DNA from: a virus
DNA: 33,125 nt
IMG/VR virus record: IMGVR_UViG_3300008107_000203
Coordinates: 1-33,125 of that record
Reading direction: 5' to 3' (one strand)
Notes under the pieces: generated by a model
Database searches by the model: none
Told to the model about the DNA's origin: nothing
The model's input: only the letters and a program-made list of their open reading frames with translations
Translations under genes and position numbers: made by a program
Shown here: in pieces, positions 23,995 to 31,925 of the stretch
Numbering within the stretch: the stretch's first letter is position 1
Layout: every line of letters begins with the position of its first letter

Positions 23995-24416
23995 TATTTA
24001 CCGCCCATAGCAATTTTGTGGGCAAGTTCTGTAACACGGTCTTGAAAACCATCACGGCTACGGTTAGCACGAGACCTAAGAAGACCAGTTGCTGGGTTCT
24101 TTTCATCACCAAACTCTAGTGTTTGGACCTTGTATGCTTCTGTATCATTCTTGGTAGCCACAGAATACTTTAGTTCTTTGTCTTCATCAGAGTACTGGAC
24201 TGTGATTTGTGATGACAAATCTGCCCACCCAGCATCAGAAGCAGAGGCTGTTTGGCGGATACTTTCCTGTTCCTCTTTGGCAATCTGCTCAATAGCACTG
24301 GCTACAGCGTTCTTAAAGTTACTAATAAGGCTTTCAAAGTGCCCAATAAACTCTGGGGTGCCCTTTAAAAGGGGTGCCGAACTATCGCTAGGTTGTGTTG
24401 AAGAAGAGCCTGTCAT
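23994..24416 (-). CDS. HK97 gp10-like head-tail connector protein
   Basis: A 140-residue protein with the C-terminal pattern TLEFGDEKNPATGLLRSRANRSRDGF, which corresponds to the EFGTxxMPAxPFLRPA motif of the HK97-gp10 family of neck/tail-completion proteins. The N-terminal 20 residues are Ser/Pro-rich, and the middle (FESLISNFKNAVASAIEQIAKEEQ) is a helix as in the family. The order connector, gp10-like, tail terminator, sheath or tube is normal. The ATG at 24416 follows a 68-base non-coding gap (24417-24484) in which I see nothing but the leader. Confidence 0.72.
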   Translation of the reverse strand: MTGSSSTQPSDSSAPLLKGTPEFIGHFESLISNFKNAVASAIEQIAKEEQESIRQTASASDAGWADLSSQITVQYSDEDKELKYSVATKNDTEAYKVQTLEFGDEKNPATGLLRSRANRSRDGFQDRVTELAHKIAMGGK

Positions 24417-24484
24417 GGCTTGGTCCTTACGAAGTTCTGGGCAAATGTAACACCTTGACGCTCATCAAGGATAGTACAAGTTTA

Positions 24485-25021
24485 TCAAATACCAGGGAGT
24501 CTTGTAGGCCAAGGATAGTTGTTTACTGTATATGGGTCAGGACCTGGGTCAAAGGGCATTTCCTGATTTATGTAAACCTCAAGACCTTCAACGACCACCA
24601 GGATGTCATCCCGAAGGCGACCACGGATACGGTAGGACATTACAGAAAAGTATCTACCATCGTAGAGGAACATGTCATTGAGATGGTGCTTGTACTCATA
24701 GACGGAGTCAATTCCCGCATCTCTGAAGTCCTGAACAGATGCCACAAGGTTAACAATCTCCATGGGTTGACGACCCTCAGGAATAGCACGCTTGGTGTCC
24801 TCTGACTCTGTAATCATCAGAACGGGTACCACAATCCCATCTTTAAAAGACTTGCCACCTGTACCTGCGATACCTTCATCATAGATATCGTCATAAAGGG
24901 AACCTGCGCTGGCAGCGTTAGCAAGGGGTTCATGCTCGTACCAGATAACGCTTTCACCAGCATAAGACTGGTAACTGCGGTATTGCTTGCGAATGTTATT
25001 CGCTTCTACACGGAGGTCCAT
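24485..25021 (-). CDS. Neck/head-completion protein, unknown family
   Basis: A 178-residue protein within the connector cluster. It opens MDLRVEANNIRKQYRSYQSY and has SVIWYEHEPLA, IVVPVLMITESEDTKRAIPEG and the strand-rich end DILVVVEGLEVYINQE, so it appears mixed alpha/beta. The C-terminus is Pro-rich (FDPGPDPYTVNNYPWPTRLPGI). Its place between an adaptor-like protein (TAATG overlap) and the gp10-like gene suggests a stopper or head-closure protein. No family motif is recognised, so the role is inferred from gene order only. Confidence 0.65.
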   Translation of the reverse strand: MDLRVEANNIRKQYRSYQSYAGESVIWYEHEPLANAASAGSLYDDIYDEGIAGTGGKSFKDGIVVPVLMITESEDTKRAIPEGRQPMEIVNLVASVQDFRDAGIDSVYEYKHHLNDMFLYDGRYFSVMSYRIRGRLRDDILVVVEGLEVYINQEMPFDPGPDPYTVNNYPWPTRLPGI

Positions 25022-25824
25022 TAGAAGTAGGCGTTGCTCGTGTAACTAGCAGGCGGAGAAGTGTCAATGTAAACATCCTCACGCAATGGCTCGTCTGGCT
25101 CTGTTGTAAGGATATGACCTTCGCTAGTTTCAGCAAAGATACGTTCCATAGGACCGTATTCTCCAAGTTCCTTAGCCTTGTACAAAGGTACAAGTCGGTT
25201 GGTTGTGCGGGATACACGGCGAAGGCTGAACTGCTCAATGCGCTCAGGACCAATGTTCAAGTTATTGGCGTGCTTACGGTATTCAACTTCCCATTGTTGG
25301 CAAAGGCTTTGAAGCATACGGAAACGCTGAGAACCAGGGATGTGAATGGACTCAGAGGTCATAACATCAATGTCACGGGCATATTCCGTCATAAGGGCTT
25401 GTAGAGCCTCTACAAGGGCTCCTAGGCCTACCACGTCCAATACAGCGGCACTTGCCTGCTCTAAAGGTACATTAATTGTTGGAGTATGGAAGTTAATTGA
25501 GCGTTCTGCATAGAACTGGAGGTCAGCAGGGAGTAGCCACTCATAGTAGTAACCCTCAATGAGGATTTTGCTATTAGCAGGAGGAGTAGCAGCAAGCCTT
25601 AAAATACCATTACGGGCATCTATTGAATAAGCATTTGGGGTAAGTTCATTAACACTGGCACCTGCAACTGAGGCAACCCAAATGGTGCTGGTATCAATAT
25701 TAGGCTGACCTAATTCAAAGGTACGCCCAACAGCGTCAAAGTTGACCTGAAAGAACTTGGGGAAGTCTCGTAAGTAGTTGCGAGCCAATTCCATGGTGTG
25801 CTCAAGGGGTGTTAAGGTAGCCAT
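25021..25824 (-). CDS. Head-tail adaptor-like protein
   Basis: A 267-residue protein, the first of the neck genes after the fiber-like gene. The N-terminal part (HTMELARNYLRDFPKFFQV) is helical, followed by a beta domain (ELTPNAYSIDARNGILRLA and ANSKILIEGYYYEWL). The middle is a helical bundle rich in Glu/Ala (EQASAAVLDVVGLGALVEALQALMTEYAR). The C-terminus is charged and ends YTSNAYF. The mixture of an N-terminal helix and a Tyr-rich strand with a later bundle suits a connector that docks on the portal, but I do not recognise the family. Both junctions are TAATG overlaps. Confidence 0.65.
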   Translation of the reverse strand: MATLTPLEHTMELARNYLRDFPKFFQVNFDAVGRTFELGQPNIDTSTIWVASVAGASVNELTPNAYSIDARNGILRLAATPPANSKILIEGYYYEWLLPADLQFYAERSINFHTPTINVPLEQASAAVLDVVGLGALVEALQALMTEYARDIDVMTSESIHIPGSQRFRMLQSLCQQWEVEYRKHANNLNIGPERIEQFSLRRVSRTTNRLVPLYKAKELGEYGPMERIFAETSEGHILTTEPDEPLREDVYIDTSPPASYTSNAYF

Positions 25825-25973
25825 TATTCGTCTCCTGAACCCTTTCCAGGGATAGTGTCACTAGATGGTTCGTTCATCTGTGGCTGTTGTTCACGAAACC
25901 TGTGCGCAGTAATACTACGAATTTTTGTAATGTCTGCAACTGTTCCCGTGGGTTCAGGAAGTGGACGTTCCAT
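25824..25973 (-). CDS. Small hypothetical protein (49 aa)
   Basis: A 49-residue ORF filling the gap between the S74 fiber-like gene and the adaptor gene. It reads MERPLPEPTGTVADITKIRS, then ITAHRFREQQPQMNEPS and SDTIPGKGSGDE. Its ATG overlaps the upstream stop as TAATG and its stop overlaps the downstream start as TAATG, so the ORF is in the same coupled operon even though it is too short for routine gene callers. The protein is polar, probably unstructured at the C-terminus, and has no recognisable domain. The coupling on both sides is the main evidence that it is real. Confidence 0.75.
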   Translation of the reverse strand: MERPLPEPTGTVADITKIRSITAHRFREQQPQMNEPSSDTIPGKGSGDE

Positions 25974-27532
25974 TACTTATCCTCTAGTTCATCAACCCGT
26001 GCTTCAAGTACCTTAATTTTTTCATTAAGGTTTTTAACAACACTAAGCAGTTCAAGAGATATTCTTTCATAAGAAATACCATCTGGTTTCCCTTGTTTGT
26101 CATAAGAAACCAAATGCGTTAAACCAGCATCATGCACTTCTTCTGCAATTAAACCAAACTGGTTAAATCTGTCATTATCGTGGTCTGATTCAAGCACACC
26201 CGTTTTGTAATCAAAAATAACTGGACTTACATTTAATAACTTATTGGTTAAATCTATGTAAGGAACAATATTTTCTTTGTATTTACGACTAGATGTACTT
26301 GCGACTCCCAGTGTTCCACTAGAGTTAACGTATACTGCCCTAGTTCCACTAGTACCAACTGCTTGACCATAAACACCTGTGTTACCAACTGCTCTAAAAA
26401 TTGTGTCACCAGAATAAGTAGTGGCAACCCAAAAAGTTGCGTTGCTTACGCCCATTCCAAAATATTTAGCAGACAAAATACCAATGCCATCAACCAGCGC
26501 AACTGTATTTGGTTCACCTGTAATTGAAGACGAGTAACCATCTAAGTTGTTAGCATTTTCAGCATATGCTGCACTAGCAACGCTTAATGATGAAGTACGG
26601 TATGTACGAAGGTATGCGTCACCACCACCATTGGAACCCCAAACTCTGTCAGGGCTTGACTGATTATATTCATCGTATGGTGCTCCACCTGCGTTGATAT
26701 ACCCAGTTTGTAGATAACCATTTCCGTCAGTCCTAACTACCTTGTTAGACTCATTATTACGACCACCATGCACTGCCAAATTAGCAACCGTGGTTGCGTT
26801 ACTGGCATTGGTAGCGTTAAAATTGCCACTACCATCACGTAATACCAAAGTATTGGCTATTGCGCTGTTGGTTGCTTCAATGTACGAAGAAATGTTTTTC
26901 CAAGACCCTGATGCCTGTTTTACCCATAACATTGTCTGACCATTGGCAGTAGCACTTGTGTCCAGCCATAAGTCACCAATCTTTGCACTTGTGGCACTAC
27001 CATCAGTATTGGTAATGGGGCTAAAGGCTTTTACCCATGTCTGGTTACTATTTAAAAACAGACGCTTATCAACAATGTGGCTACTATCAATATAACCAGA
27101 TACCCCGACACCAGAACGATAGACAGCAGCAATTACTACGTCATTTTCGGTAATAGCAGGAAACTCTGGGTTTGTTGCACTTGTAGTGCCTGCAATAACT
27201 ACAGCAGAACTTGCAGTTGGTGATGATGCTCGGATAACTACCAAGTCAAAACGAGGGTTGGCAGTACCTTCCCCTAAAGAAAGGGTGATGCTGGCTGAGG
27301 TGTTGGCATAATAAACACCATTAATAAAAACTTTATAAGGGTCAATTCTTACAGAGTTACTAATTGTCTCTTCAGAACGAACACGAGCATTGTTAGCGAA
27401 GTTTGTTGGGTCATAAACCACACCATTAGATGGGTTACCCAAGATTTGAAAATCTACACTATCGGGCTCTGCCTGGTCGCCAACTTCCTTGTTTGTTACA
27501 GCATCAGTGTAGTTGGGAATGGTAAAGCCCAT
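25973..27532 (-). CDS. Fiber/appendage protein with C-terminal S74 intramolecular chaperone
   Basis: A 519-residue fibre-like protein. The N-terminal domain (1-150, FQILGNPSNGVVYDP... and VFINGVYYANTSASITL) resembles attachment domains of fibre proteins. The middle is rich in Asn/Ala/Gly with spaced repeats (NATNASNATTVANLAVHGG and TASAAYAENANNLDG-like). Residues about 414-519 are an S74 peptidase/ICA domain with SSRKYKENIVPYIDL, in which S414 and K419 match the self-cleavage Ser-Lys pair, then FGLIAEEVHDAGL and a coiled-coil end EKIKVLEARVDELEDK. This chaperone trimerises fibres and cuts itself off. It sits in the head-neck cluster rather than after the baseplate, so it may form a head or collar fibre. 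Confidence 0.85.
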   Translation of the reverse strand: MGFTIPNYTDAVTNKEVGDQAEPDSVDFQILGNPSNGVVYDPTNFANNARVRSEETISNSVRIDPYKVFINGVYYANTSASITLSLGEGTANPRFDLVVIRASSPTASSAVVIAGTTSATNPEFPAITENDVVIAAVYRSGVGVSGYIDSSHIVDKRLFLNSNQTWVKAFSPITNTDGSATSAKIGDLWLDTSATANGQTMLWVKQASGSWKNISSYIEATNSAIANTLVLRDGSGNFNATNASNATTVANLAVHGGRNNESNKVVRTDGNGYLQTGYINAGGAPYDEYNQSSPDRVWGSNGGGDAYLRTYRTSSLSVASAAYAENANNLDGYSSSITGEPNTVALVDGIGILSAKYFGMGVSNATFWVATTYSGDTIFRAVGNTGVYGQAVGTSGTRAVYVNSSGTLGVASTSSRKYKENIVPYIDLTNKLLNVSPVIFDYKTGVLESDHDNDRFNQFGLIAEEVHDAGLTHLVSYDKQGKPDGISYERISLELLSVVKNLNEKIKVLEARVDELEDK

Positions 27533-27540
27533 TAGTTACC

Positions 27541-27774
27541 TCATAAGGTGTCGTAGATATTTCCGTTGGTCTTGAGGTACTCATAAAGGTCTGCGGGGAT
27601 GTGGAATGTCTTTCCGTCCTCAAAGTTGTACTTCTGTGTACCCCAATGCATAAGCCAAGTGCCCTTAATGCGAGCACGGCGAATGTTTGAATCAGTAGGA
27701 GGCTTAGAAACGACAAATTCTGTTTCTTCCTCTTCAACTGGTTCTGCAAAGATATTGGTCTTTTTGGTGGTCAT
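27541..27774 (-). CDS. Small virion-module protein (77 aa)
   Basis: A 77-residue protein between the major capsid and the fibre genes. I chose the ATG at 27774 because AGGAG lies six bases upstream (CTAGGAGTCAATATG); the same frame is open further upstream into the capsid gene but has no comparable site. The sequence begins MTTKKTNIFAEPVEEEETEF and has NIRRARIKGTWLMHWGTQKYNFEDGKTFHIPADLYEYLK, which looks like a small beta-sheet domain with a conserved Trp-rich core. The length and place fit a capsid decoration or head-completion protein, but no family is recognised. Confidence 0.75.
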   Translation of the reverse strand: MTTKKTNIFAEPVEEEETEFVVSKPPTDSNIRRARIKGTWLMHWGTQKYNFEDGKTFHIPADLYEYLKTNGNIYDTL

Positions 27775-27814
27775 ATTGACTCCTAGTTTCTGTAACGTAA
27801 ATTGTTGTGTTGAA

Positions 27815-27838
27815 GGGAGGGTCTTAAGGGACCCCCCC
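27815..27838 (-). terminator. GC-rich hairpin downstream of the major capsid gene
   Basis: On the plus strand GGGAGGGTC (27815-27823) and GACCCCCCC (27830-27838) form a nine-base stem, with one G-U wobble on the minus-strand RNA, around a six-base loop. It lies 32 bases past the capsid stop in the 95-base gap before the next gene. No U-run follows in the direction of transcription, so it may be an attenuator, a factor-dependent pause or an mRNA 3'-end stabiliser that raises capsid expression. Confidence 0.5.
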
Positions 27839-27869
27839 TCCGACATCTTAGTAGATTGCAGGCTCCTTA

Positions 27870-28958
27870 TTAGGAGATTGCGCCACCCTTGGTGTTGATA
27901 AGCACACGGGATTCTGCGGTGATGACACCAAAGCCCCAGATTGCGTACCATGACAAACCGTGCTCACGACCGAAGTCAATGACACCACCGTCACGGAGTT
28001 CAACTGGAAGGGCAATTGCCTGACCGAATGCGTTGTCACCAATCATGATTGCTGAGTACGAGTCAGCAGTTGGGTCTTGGTAACCGTTTGTACCTGGCGA
28101 AAGGTCAACAACGTCAGTTCCAGCGGTTTGACCCTTAAGAACCTGTGTGGTCTCAATGAACACTACGTCATAGATACGACCGATTTCACCGAGCATGAAG
28201 TTACCTGGAGCGGCATACTTTGTTACTTCAATGAATTCTGGCCAGTCACGAAGCGCACGGCTCTGTGATGGGTGTACGAAACAAACGTAGGTGTCACCAA
28301 GGCGAGGGATGTTCTGACCTGCGAGAACTTCAACTGCGTCCTTAATGGCAGCAGGCGAAAGCCAACCAGGGTTAGAAGCGGAACCAAGGGTACCTGCATC
28401 GTATGGAGAAATAGAGCCACGGCTTGCAGCAGGTGTGCGACCAAAGACCACCGAAGGTGCAACGGCTGCGCCGCCACCAAATGGGGTACCTGGTGAGTAC
28501 AACGTGTTACGAGCCTGGATGTCCATGGACTGTGCCATGTGACGACCGAGGAGGCGTGAAGAAGAAGCCATAACGTCATCAAATGATGCGTTAAGAAGGA
28601 GTTCGGTGACTGCAACAGCCTGACCTTGTTCCTTAACGGTGATTTGAATCTGGCTTGCGGAAAGAGCGACTGGCTCCATACGAACACCTTCAGTCAGTTC
28701 AGCACCAGTGGCTTCGCTAACAGAGAGGTTGTTGTAACGCATGAAGTTAATCGTGAGACCAGGCATAACGCCGAGTTCCGTCTTCTTAACAGCGAACTGC
28801 TCAAAGCGGAGTACTGGCATTGCTTGGAACAAGATTTCCTTGGACCAGATTTGCTGAATTGCTGGGGAGAGGGTACTGTCACTTGAGTAACCAGTCGTGG
28901 TAATTGAACCAAGACCAGCACCTGTGATAGCACCACCTTGTGGGGCGGGAAGGGCCAT
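27870..28958 (-). CDS. Major capsid protein (N4-gp56-like)
   Basis: A 362-residue HK97-fold capsid subunit. The pattern matches N4-gp56-type capsid proteins: an early WSKEILFQAMPVLRFEQFAVK helix, MPGLTINFMRYNNLSVSEATG and ELTEGVRMEPVALSASQIQ-like strands, a P-domain helix LLGRHMAQSMDIQARNTLY, then DTYVCFVHPSQSRALRDWPEF and NFMLGEIGRIYDVVFIETT. No large protease-processed N-terminal delta domain is evident before the WSKEILFQ helix, so scaffolding is provided by the separate upstream gene. The ATG at 28958 follows AGGAGG by eight bases, with the site inside an inverted repeat. It is probably the most abundant protein encoded here. Confidence 0.92.
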   Translation of the reverse strand: MALPAPQGGAITGAGLGSITTTGYSSDSTLSPAIQQIWSKEILFQAMPVLRFEQFAVKKTELGVMPGLTINFMRYNNLSVSEATGAELTEGVRMEPVALSASQIQITVKEQGQAVAVTELLLNASFDDVMASSSRLLGRHMAQSMDIQARNTLYSPGTPFGGGAAVAPSVVFGRTPAASRGSISPYDAGTLGSASNPGWLSPAAIKDAVEVLAGQNIPRLGDTYVCFVHPSQSRALRDWPEFIEVTKYAAPGNFMLGEIGRIYDVVFIETTQVLKGQTAGTDVVDLSPGTNGYQDPTADSYSAIMIGDNAFGQAIALPVELRDGGVIDFGREHGLSWYAIWGFGVITAESRVLINTKGGAIS

Positions 28959-28962
28959 GAGT

Positions 28963-28979
28963 TTATCCTCCTAGGATAA
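28963..28979 (-). promoter_or_regulatory. Ribosome binding site of the capsid gene inside an inverted repeat
   Basis: TTATCC-TCCTA-GGATAA is a perfect six-base inverted repeat with a five-base loop. Its RNA copy on the minus strand holds the AGGAGG Shine-Dalgarno sequence (28972-28967), half in the loop and half in the stem, eight bases before the ATG. Such a hairpin can hide or display the site. Confidence 0.5.
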
Positions 28980-28992
28980 GGGTTGTTATGTT

Positions 28993-29799
28993 TTAGTACC
29001 TGCCCCGTGAAGGGCGGGCGTTGAGGAGCCTGTCTCGCATCTTCATGTACTGGTCCATCGGCATGTTGCGGATATCCTCCGCTGTCAATGATTGGTATTC
29101 CGTCTGAGTTTCCATTGGCCCAACAGGGGGAGCCGTTACTGGCGCACCCCGCAAACGACCTTGCTGTTGCGCAGTCGCTTGCTGGATTGATTCAATAATA
29201 GCATTACTTCTCTCTGTAAGCATTGCAATTGAATTTTCAATCTCTTCTTCGGTATTTCCAAAGACGAGGTCTTGTAGTTCAGGGATGATGCTGTCGGCGG
29301 CATCCTGAACACGACTATTACGGTATGCAGTGATTTCCTGAATACGGCGTTCTTTTTCAAGGAGTGCTTCTTGAGCCTGACGCTGGGTTTCAATGGCATC
29401 AATACGAGCCTTGTAATCCTTCTCAACGTCATTAAAACGCTGGGTCCACTCATCTTCCTTCTTAAGGAGGAGTTCTTTAGCACTGAGTTCATTAACCTCA
29501 CGTTGCTTGATGAGTTCCTGCTCTTGCTTTGCACGCTCTTCGGCTTCTTTACGAGCAGCCTCACGCTCTGCGGCAATAATTGCCATTTGCTCTTCCATGC
29601 TCTTCACACGGGTATCAGCCTCTTCAAGACGCTTGTACATCTTGTCCTTTTCCTGCTTGCGGATGTTTTCTACTTCATCCTCAGAAAAGACTTTAGAGTT
29701 GCTTCTCTTCATTGCATCCTCTACGAACTGCTCCACTTGTGGAGCGTCAACAGGGACGGAAATAATGTCCCCTTCAGGGACGTTAGGGTTCTTTGCCAT
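28993..29799 (-). CDS. Capsid scaffolding-like coiled-coil protein
   Basis: A 268-residue protein directly between portal and capsid, the standard place for a scaffold. Residues about 35-175 are a long, charged heptad-like helix (RKQEKDKMYKRLEEADTRVK, then EERAKQEQELIKQREVNE and ALLEKERRIQEI). The N-terminus is acidic; the C-terminus is basic (MKMRDRLLNARPSRGRY) and could bind the capsid shell, as in other scaffolds. No protease domain is fused to it. A long helix alone also fits a head-vertex or tail protein, but the gene order makes scaffold the best reading. Confidence 0.82.
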   Translation of the reverse strand: MAKNPNVPEGDIISVPVDAPQVEQFVEDAMKRSNSKVFSEDEVENIRKQEKDKMYKRLEEADTRVKSMEEQMAIIAAEREAARKEAEERAKQEQELIKQREVNELSAKELLLKKEDEWTQRFNDVEKDYKARIDAIETQRQAQEALLEKERRIQEITAYRNSRVQDAADSIIPELQDLVFGNTEEEIENSIAMLTERSNAIIESIQQATAQQQGRLRGAPVTAPPVGPMETQTEYQSLTAEDIRNMPMDQYMKMRDRLLNARPSRGRY

Positions 29800-29852
29800 G
29801 GTGTTACCTACCTTGTTAGTTTGGCTTATCTGAACTAATTTAATGAAACGTT

Positions 29853-31544
29853 TTACTTGTCTTCGTCAGGATTACGGCGCTGGGCGAACCTGGCTCCGTA
29901 TGCCTTTGCAACTATTTGATTTACAATTTCCCCTTCCATGGGCATTGCTGCACCAAGTCCAGGCATCGGAGCGGCTGCGCCATCCGATGTATTAACATTA
30001 CCATCTCCAGCAGGAGCAGGTTGAGCACCCCCGTCAGGAGTTGGTAACATACCCGTGGCAAGCATAATTGCTTGCTGAATCTGTGCACGCATCATGTCCA
30101 AGGCACCTTGGTCAATAGCGTCATCTTGCAGTTCTTCAAAGATTTCAGCCAACTTCTCACGTGGGAATTCTTCGCCAAGGATACGCAATGCGCCTTCCTT
30201 GGATTCAAGACCCAAGCCCATCTTGGCCTGTACTTCATTAAGTTTGATAAGAACATCAACAGGGAGTGGCTCAGGCCAGTGAATACTTGTTTTATAAGTA
30301 AGGGGGTCGGCTGGGTCCAACTGGGTGAGTTGGTCACGCTCTGGCTGGTAAGCCTTACTTGGGTCATAGGTAAATGACCAAGGTTCAAATACTGCCGCTG
30401 TGCGGATAATGATTTCGTTAATACGCTCAAGACCCTTAGTGAAGTGAATTTTCTTCATGCTGTAGCGGTTCATCATTGGCTGGTACTGAATAGAAAGAGC
30501 CACACCAGAGGTATTAGAAATTGGTTGCATCTGTCCAAGGGCCGTTTCAGGAACCCCTGTAATTTCATGCATGGTACGTTTCAGAAACTGAACGTATTCC
30601 AAGGCACCTGACATCTCACCACGAGACTCAAGGTTGTATACATTTGCGTCCTTGGGAAGACCTGCCCATACTTTCTTAGGTCCACGCTCTAATTGAGAAG
30701 CCTTGGCTCCAGTGATGATTGTCACAGGGGATGCGTGGTAGTTAATGATGTCAGAAACTTCAACCATTTTCTCATTGAGTTCACGGTTAAGTGGGATGAT
30801 GTCCCAAATGTCTGACTGACCCCAAGGAGACGAAGAAATAGTTGTGTTAGGAATGTGTACAACAGGAATCTGACCAAGTGCATTTGGGTACTGGTCAATT
30901 AATTCATCGTTGACAAACTGCTGAACCATATCATCAGACAAAATCTCAGTAAAGGTATAAACCTGGCGAGTTCCTTCAGGGGAAGTTCCCCAGAAACGGT
31001 ACTTCAACTTAAAACGAATCAAGCGGTCACGGTCATGAGGGTGATACTCAGGGAAGCAATGTGCTGGGTTCAACGGAATGATACGAATGCGGCCTTCATG
31101 TTGAAGACCTACAGAGTCAACATAAGGTTCTTCGTAGGCAACTTTAACAAAGCAGTCACCTGTAACAGAAGCCAACTGGCCCATCTCCCACAGTACATAA
31201 TGCTTTGAGTTATCTCCATCCCAAACTTTGTGCAGTAGTGGGGGAATGATTGCTGCGTTTTGTTCAGGTACATGAAATTGAATACCTTTACCAAAGCAAA
31301 AGTTTGTAATGTAGTCCGACATGGTACGGACATAGTTCATGTAGAACTGGGATTCACCCATCTCACGGCGATACGACCAGTGGTGACCAAGGTACCAAGC
31401 CCACGCAGCACTGTAACGGTTCAGGCGTGGACCATGAACCTCAAATTCTTCATCTGCGAGTTCCACCAATCCCAAGGGGCTGATGGCAACGGTAAGGTCG
31501 CTAGATGCCGCTCTATAAGATGGTGACCAAAAGTCAACTGCCAT
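29853..31544 (-). CDS. Portal protein
   Basis: A 563-residue portal subunit, the dodecameric ring for DNA entry and exit. Conserved blocks visible are YLGHHWSYRREMGESQFYMNYVRTMSDYITNF at the N-terminal part, GDCFVKVAYEEP, then IPVVHIPNT and SDIWDIIPLNRELNEKMVEVSDIINYHASPV, ALEYVQFLKRTMHEITGVPE and GVALSIQYQPMMNRY. These are typical of SPP1-gp6-like portals. The C-terminal part is Met/Ala/Gly/Pro-rich (about 485-545) and probably flexible. It lies upstream of the scaffold and capsid genes, the usual order. The ATG at 31544 begins MAVDFWSPSYRAA. Confidence 0.93.
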   Translation of the reverse strand: MAVDFWSPSYRAASSDLTVAISPLGLVELADEEFEVHGPRLNRYSAAWAWYLGHHWSYRREMGESQFYMNYVRTMSDYITNFCFGKGIQFHVPEQNAAIIPPLLHKVWDGDNSKHYVLWEMGQLASVTGDCFVKVAYEEPYVDSVGLQHEGRIRIIPLNPAHCFPEYHPHDRDRLIRFKLKYRFWGTSPEGTRQVYTFTEILSDDMVQQFVNDELIDQYPNALGQIPVVHIPNTTISSSPWGQSDIWDIIPLNRELNEKMVEVSDIINYHASPVTIITGAKASQLERGPKKVWAGLPKDANVYNLESRGEMSGALEYVQFLKRTMHEITGVPETALGQMQPISNTSGVALSIQYQPMMNRYSMKKIHFTKGLERINEIIIRTAAVFEPWSFTYDPSKAYQPERDQLTQLDPADPLTYKTSIHWPEPLPVDVLIKLNEVQAKMGLGLESKEGALRILGEEFPREKLAEIFEELQDDAIDQGALDMMRAQIQQAIMLATGMLPTPDGGAQPAPAGDGNVNTSDGAAAPMPGLGAAMPMEGEIVNQIVAKAYGARFAQRRNPDEDK

Positions 31545-31565
31545 GTTTTAGACCCTACTACAGTT

Positions 31566-31877
31566 TTACTGTGCGGTCTTCTTAGGTGCTGCTTTCTTTG
31601 CAGGTGCTGCCTTCTTAGCGACTTCCTTCTTTTCTTCAACAGCGGCAGTTACTTCTGCAACAATTGTAGGCAGTTCCTTGGAAGCCTTAGAGAAGAAAGC
31701 GGCAGTTCCTTTATCACCAACGAGGGTGCTTGCGTAGGCAAGACCAGTAATGACAAGTGGCATGATTGCTGCTTGTGCGCCTGGGTCAATATTTGCCTTA
31801 GCGAGGAAGTAAGAAAGTGCGCCAACAACTGCACCCTTAAGAGTTTGGTCTGCGACCTGTTGGTTCTTGGTAGCCAT
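31566..31877 (-). CDS. Small hydrophobic protein with Lys/Ala-rich tail
   Basis: A 103-residue protein. Two moderately hydrophobic segments (GAVVGALSYFLAKANI, 15-30, and AAIMPLVITGLAYASTLVG, 36-54) could span the membrane as a hairpin, followed by an Ala/Glu/Lys helix and a low-complexity end AKKAAPAKKAAPKKTAQ resembling histone H1 tails. The layout fits a class II holin-like or small head-associated protein; the tail suggests contact with DNA or phosphate-rich surfaces. It precedes the portal gene by 21 bases and has an AAGGAG site. I do not recognise the family. Confidence 0.7.
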   Translation of the reverse strand: MATKNQQVADQTLKGAVVGALSYFLAKANIDPGAQAAIMPLVITGLAYASTLVGDKGTAAFFSKASKELPTIVAEVTAAVEEKKEVAKKAAPAKKAAPKKTAQ

Positions 31878-31925
31878 GGATGCTCCTTGTGATAGGGTAT
31901 CCTTAATGATACTTTATCTGAAGAC

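Noticed and set aside
27541-27951. Longer version of the 77-residue gene starting inside the capsid gene
   Set aside because: The strong AGGAG site at the ATG 27774 and the non-coding hairpin region upstream argue for the shorter form.
29371-29838. 155-codon hydrophobic-looking plus-strand frame
   Set aside because: It is the antisense reading of the charged coiled coil of the scaffold gene, which always produces Leu/Phe-rich shadows.
31894-31922. TTCAGA-17-TACCCT promoter-like pair on the minus strand
   Set aside because: The -35 is weak and the predicted start would fall inside the ribosome binding site of the gene at 31877; a small GTATC/GATAC inverted repeat there is also too weak to call.
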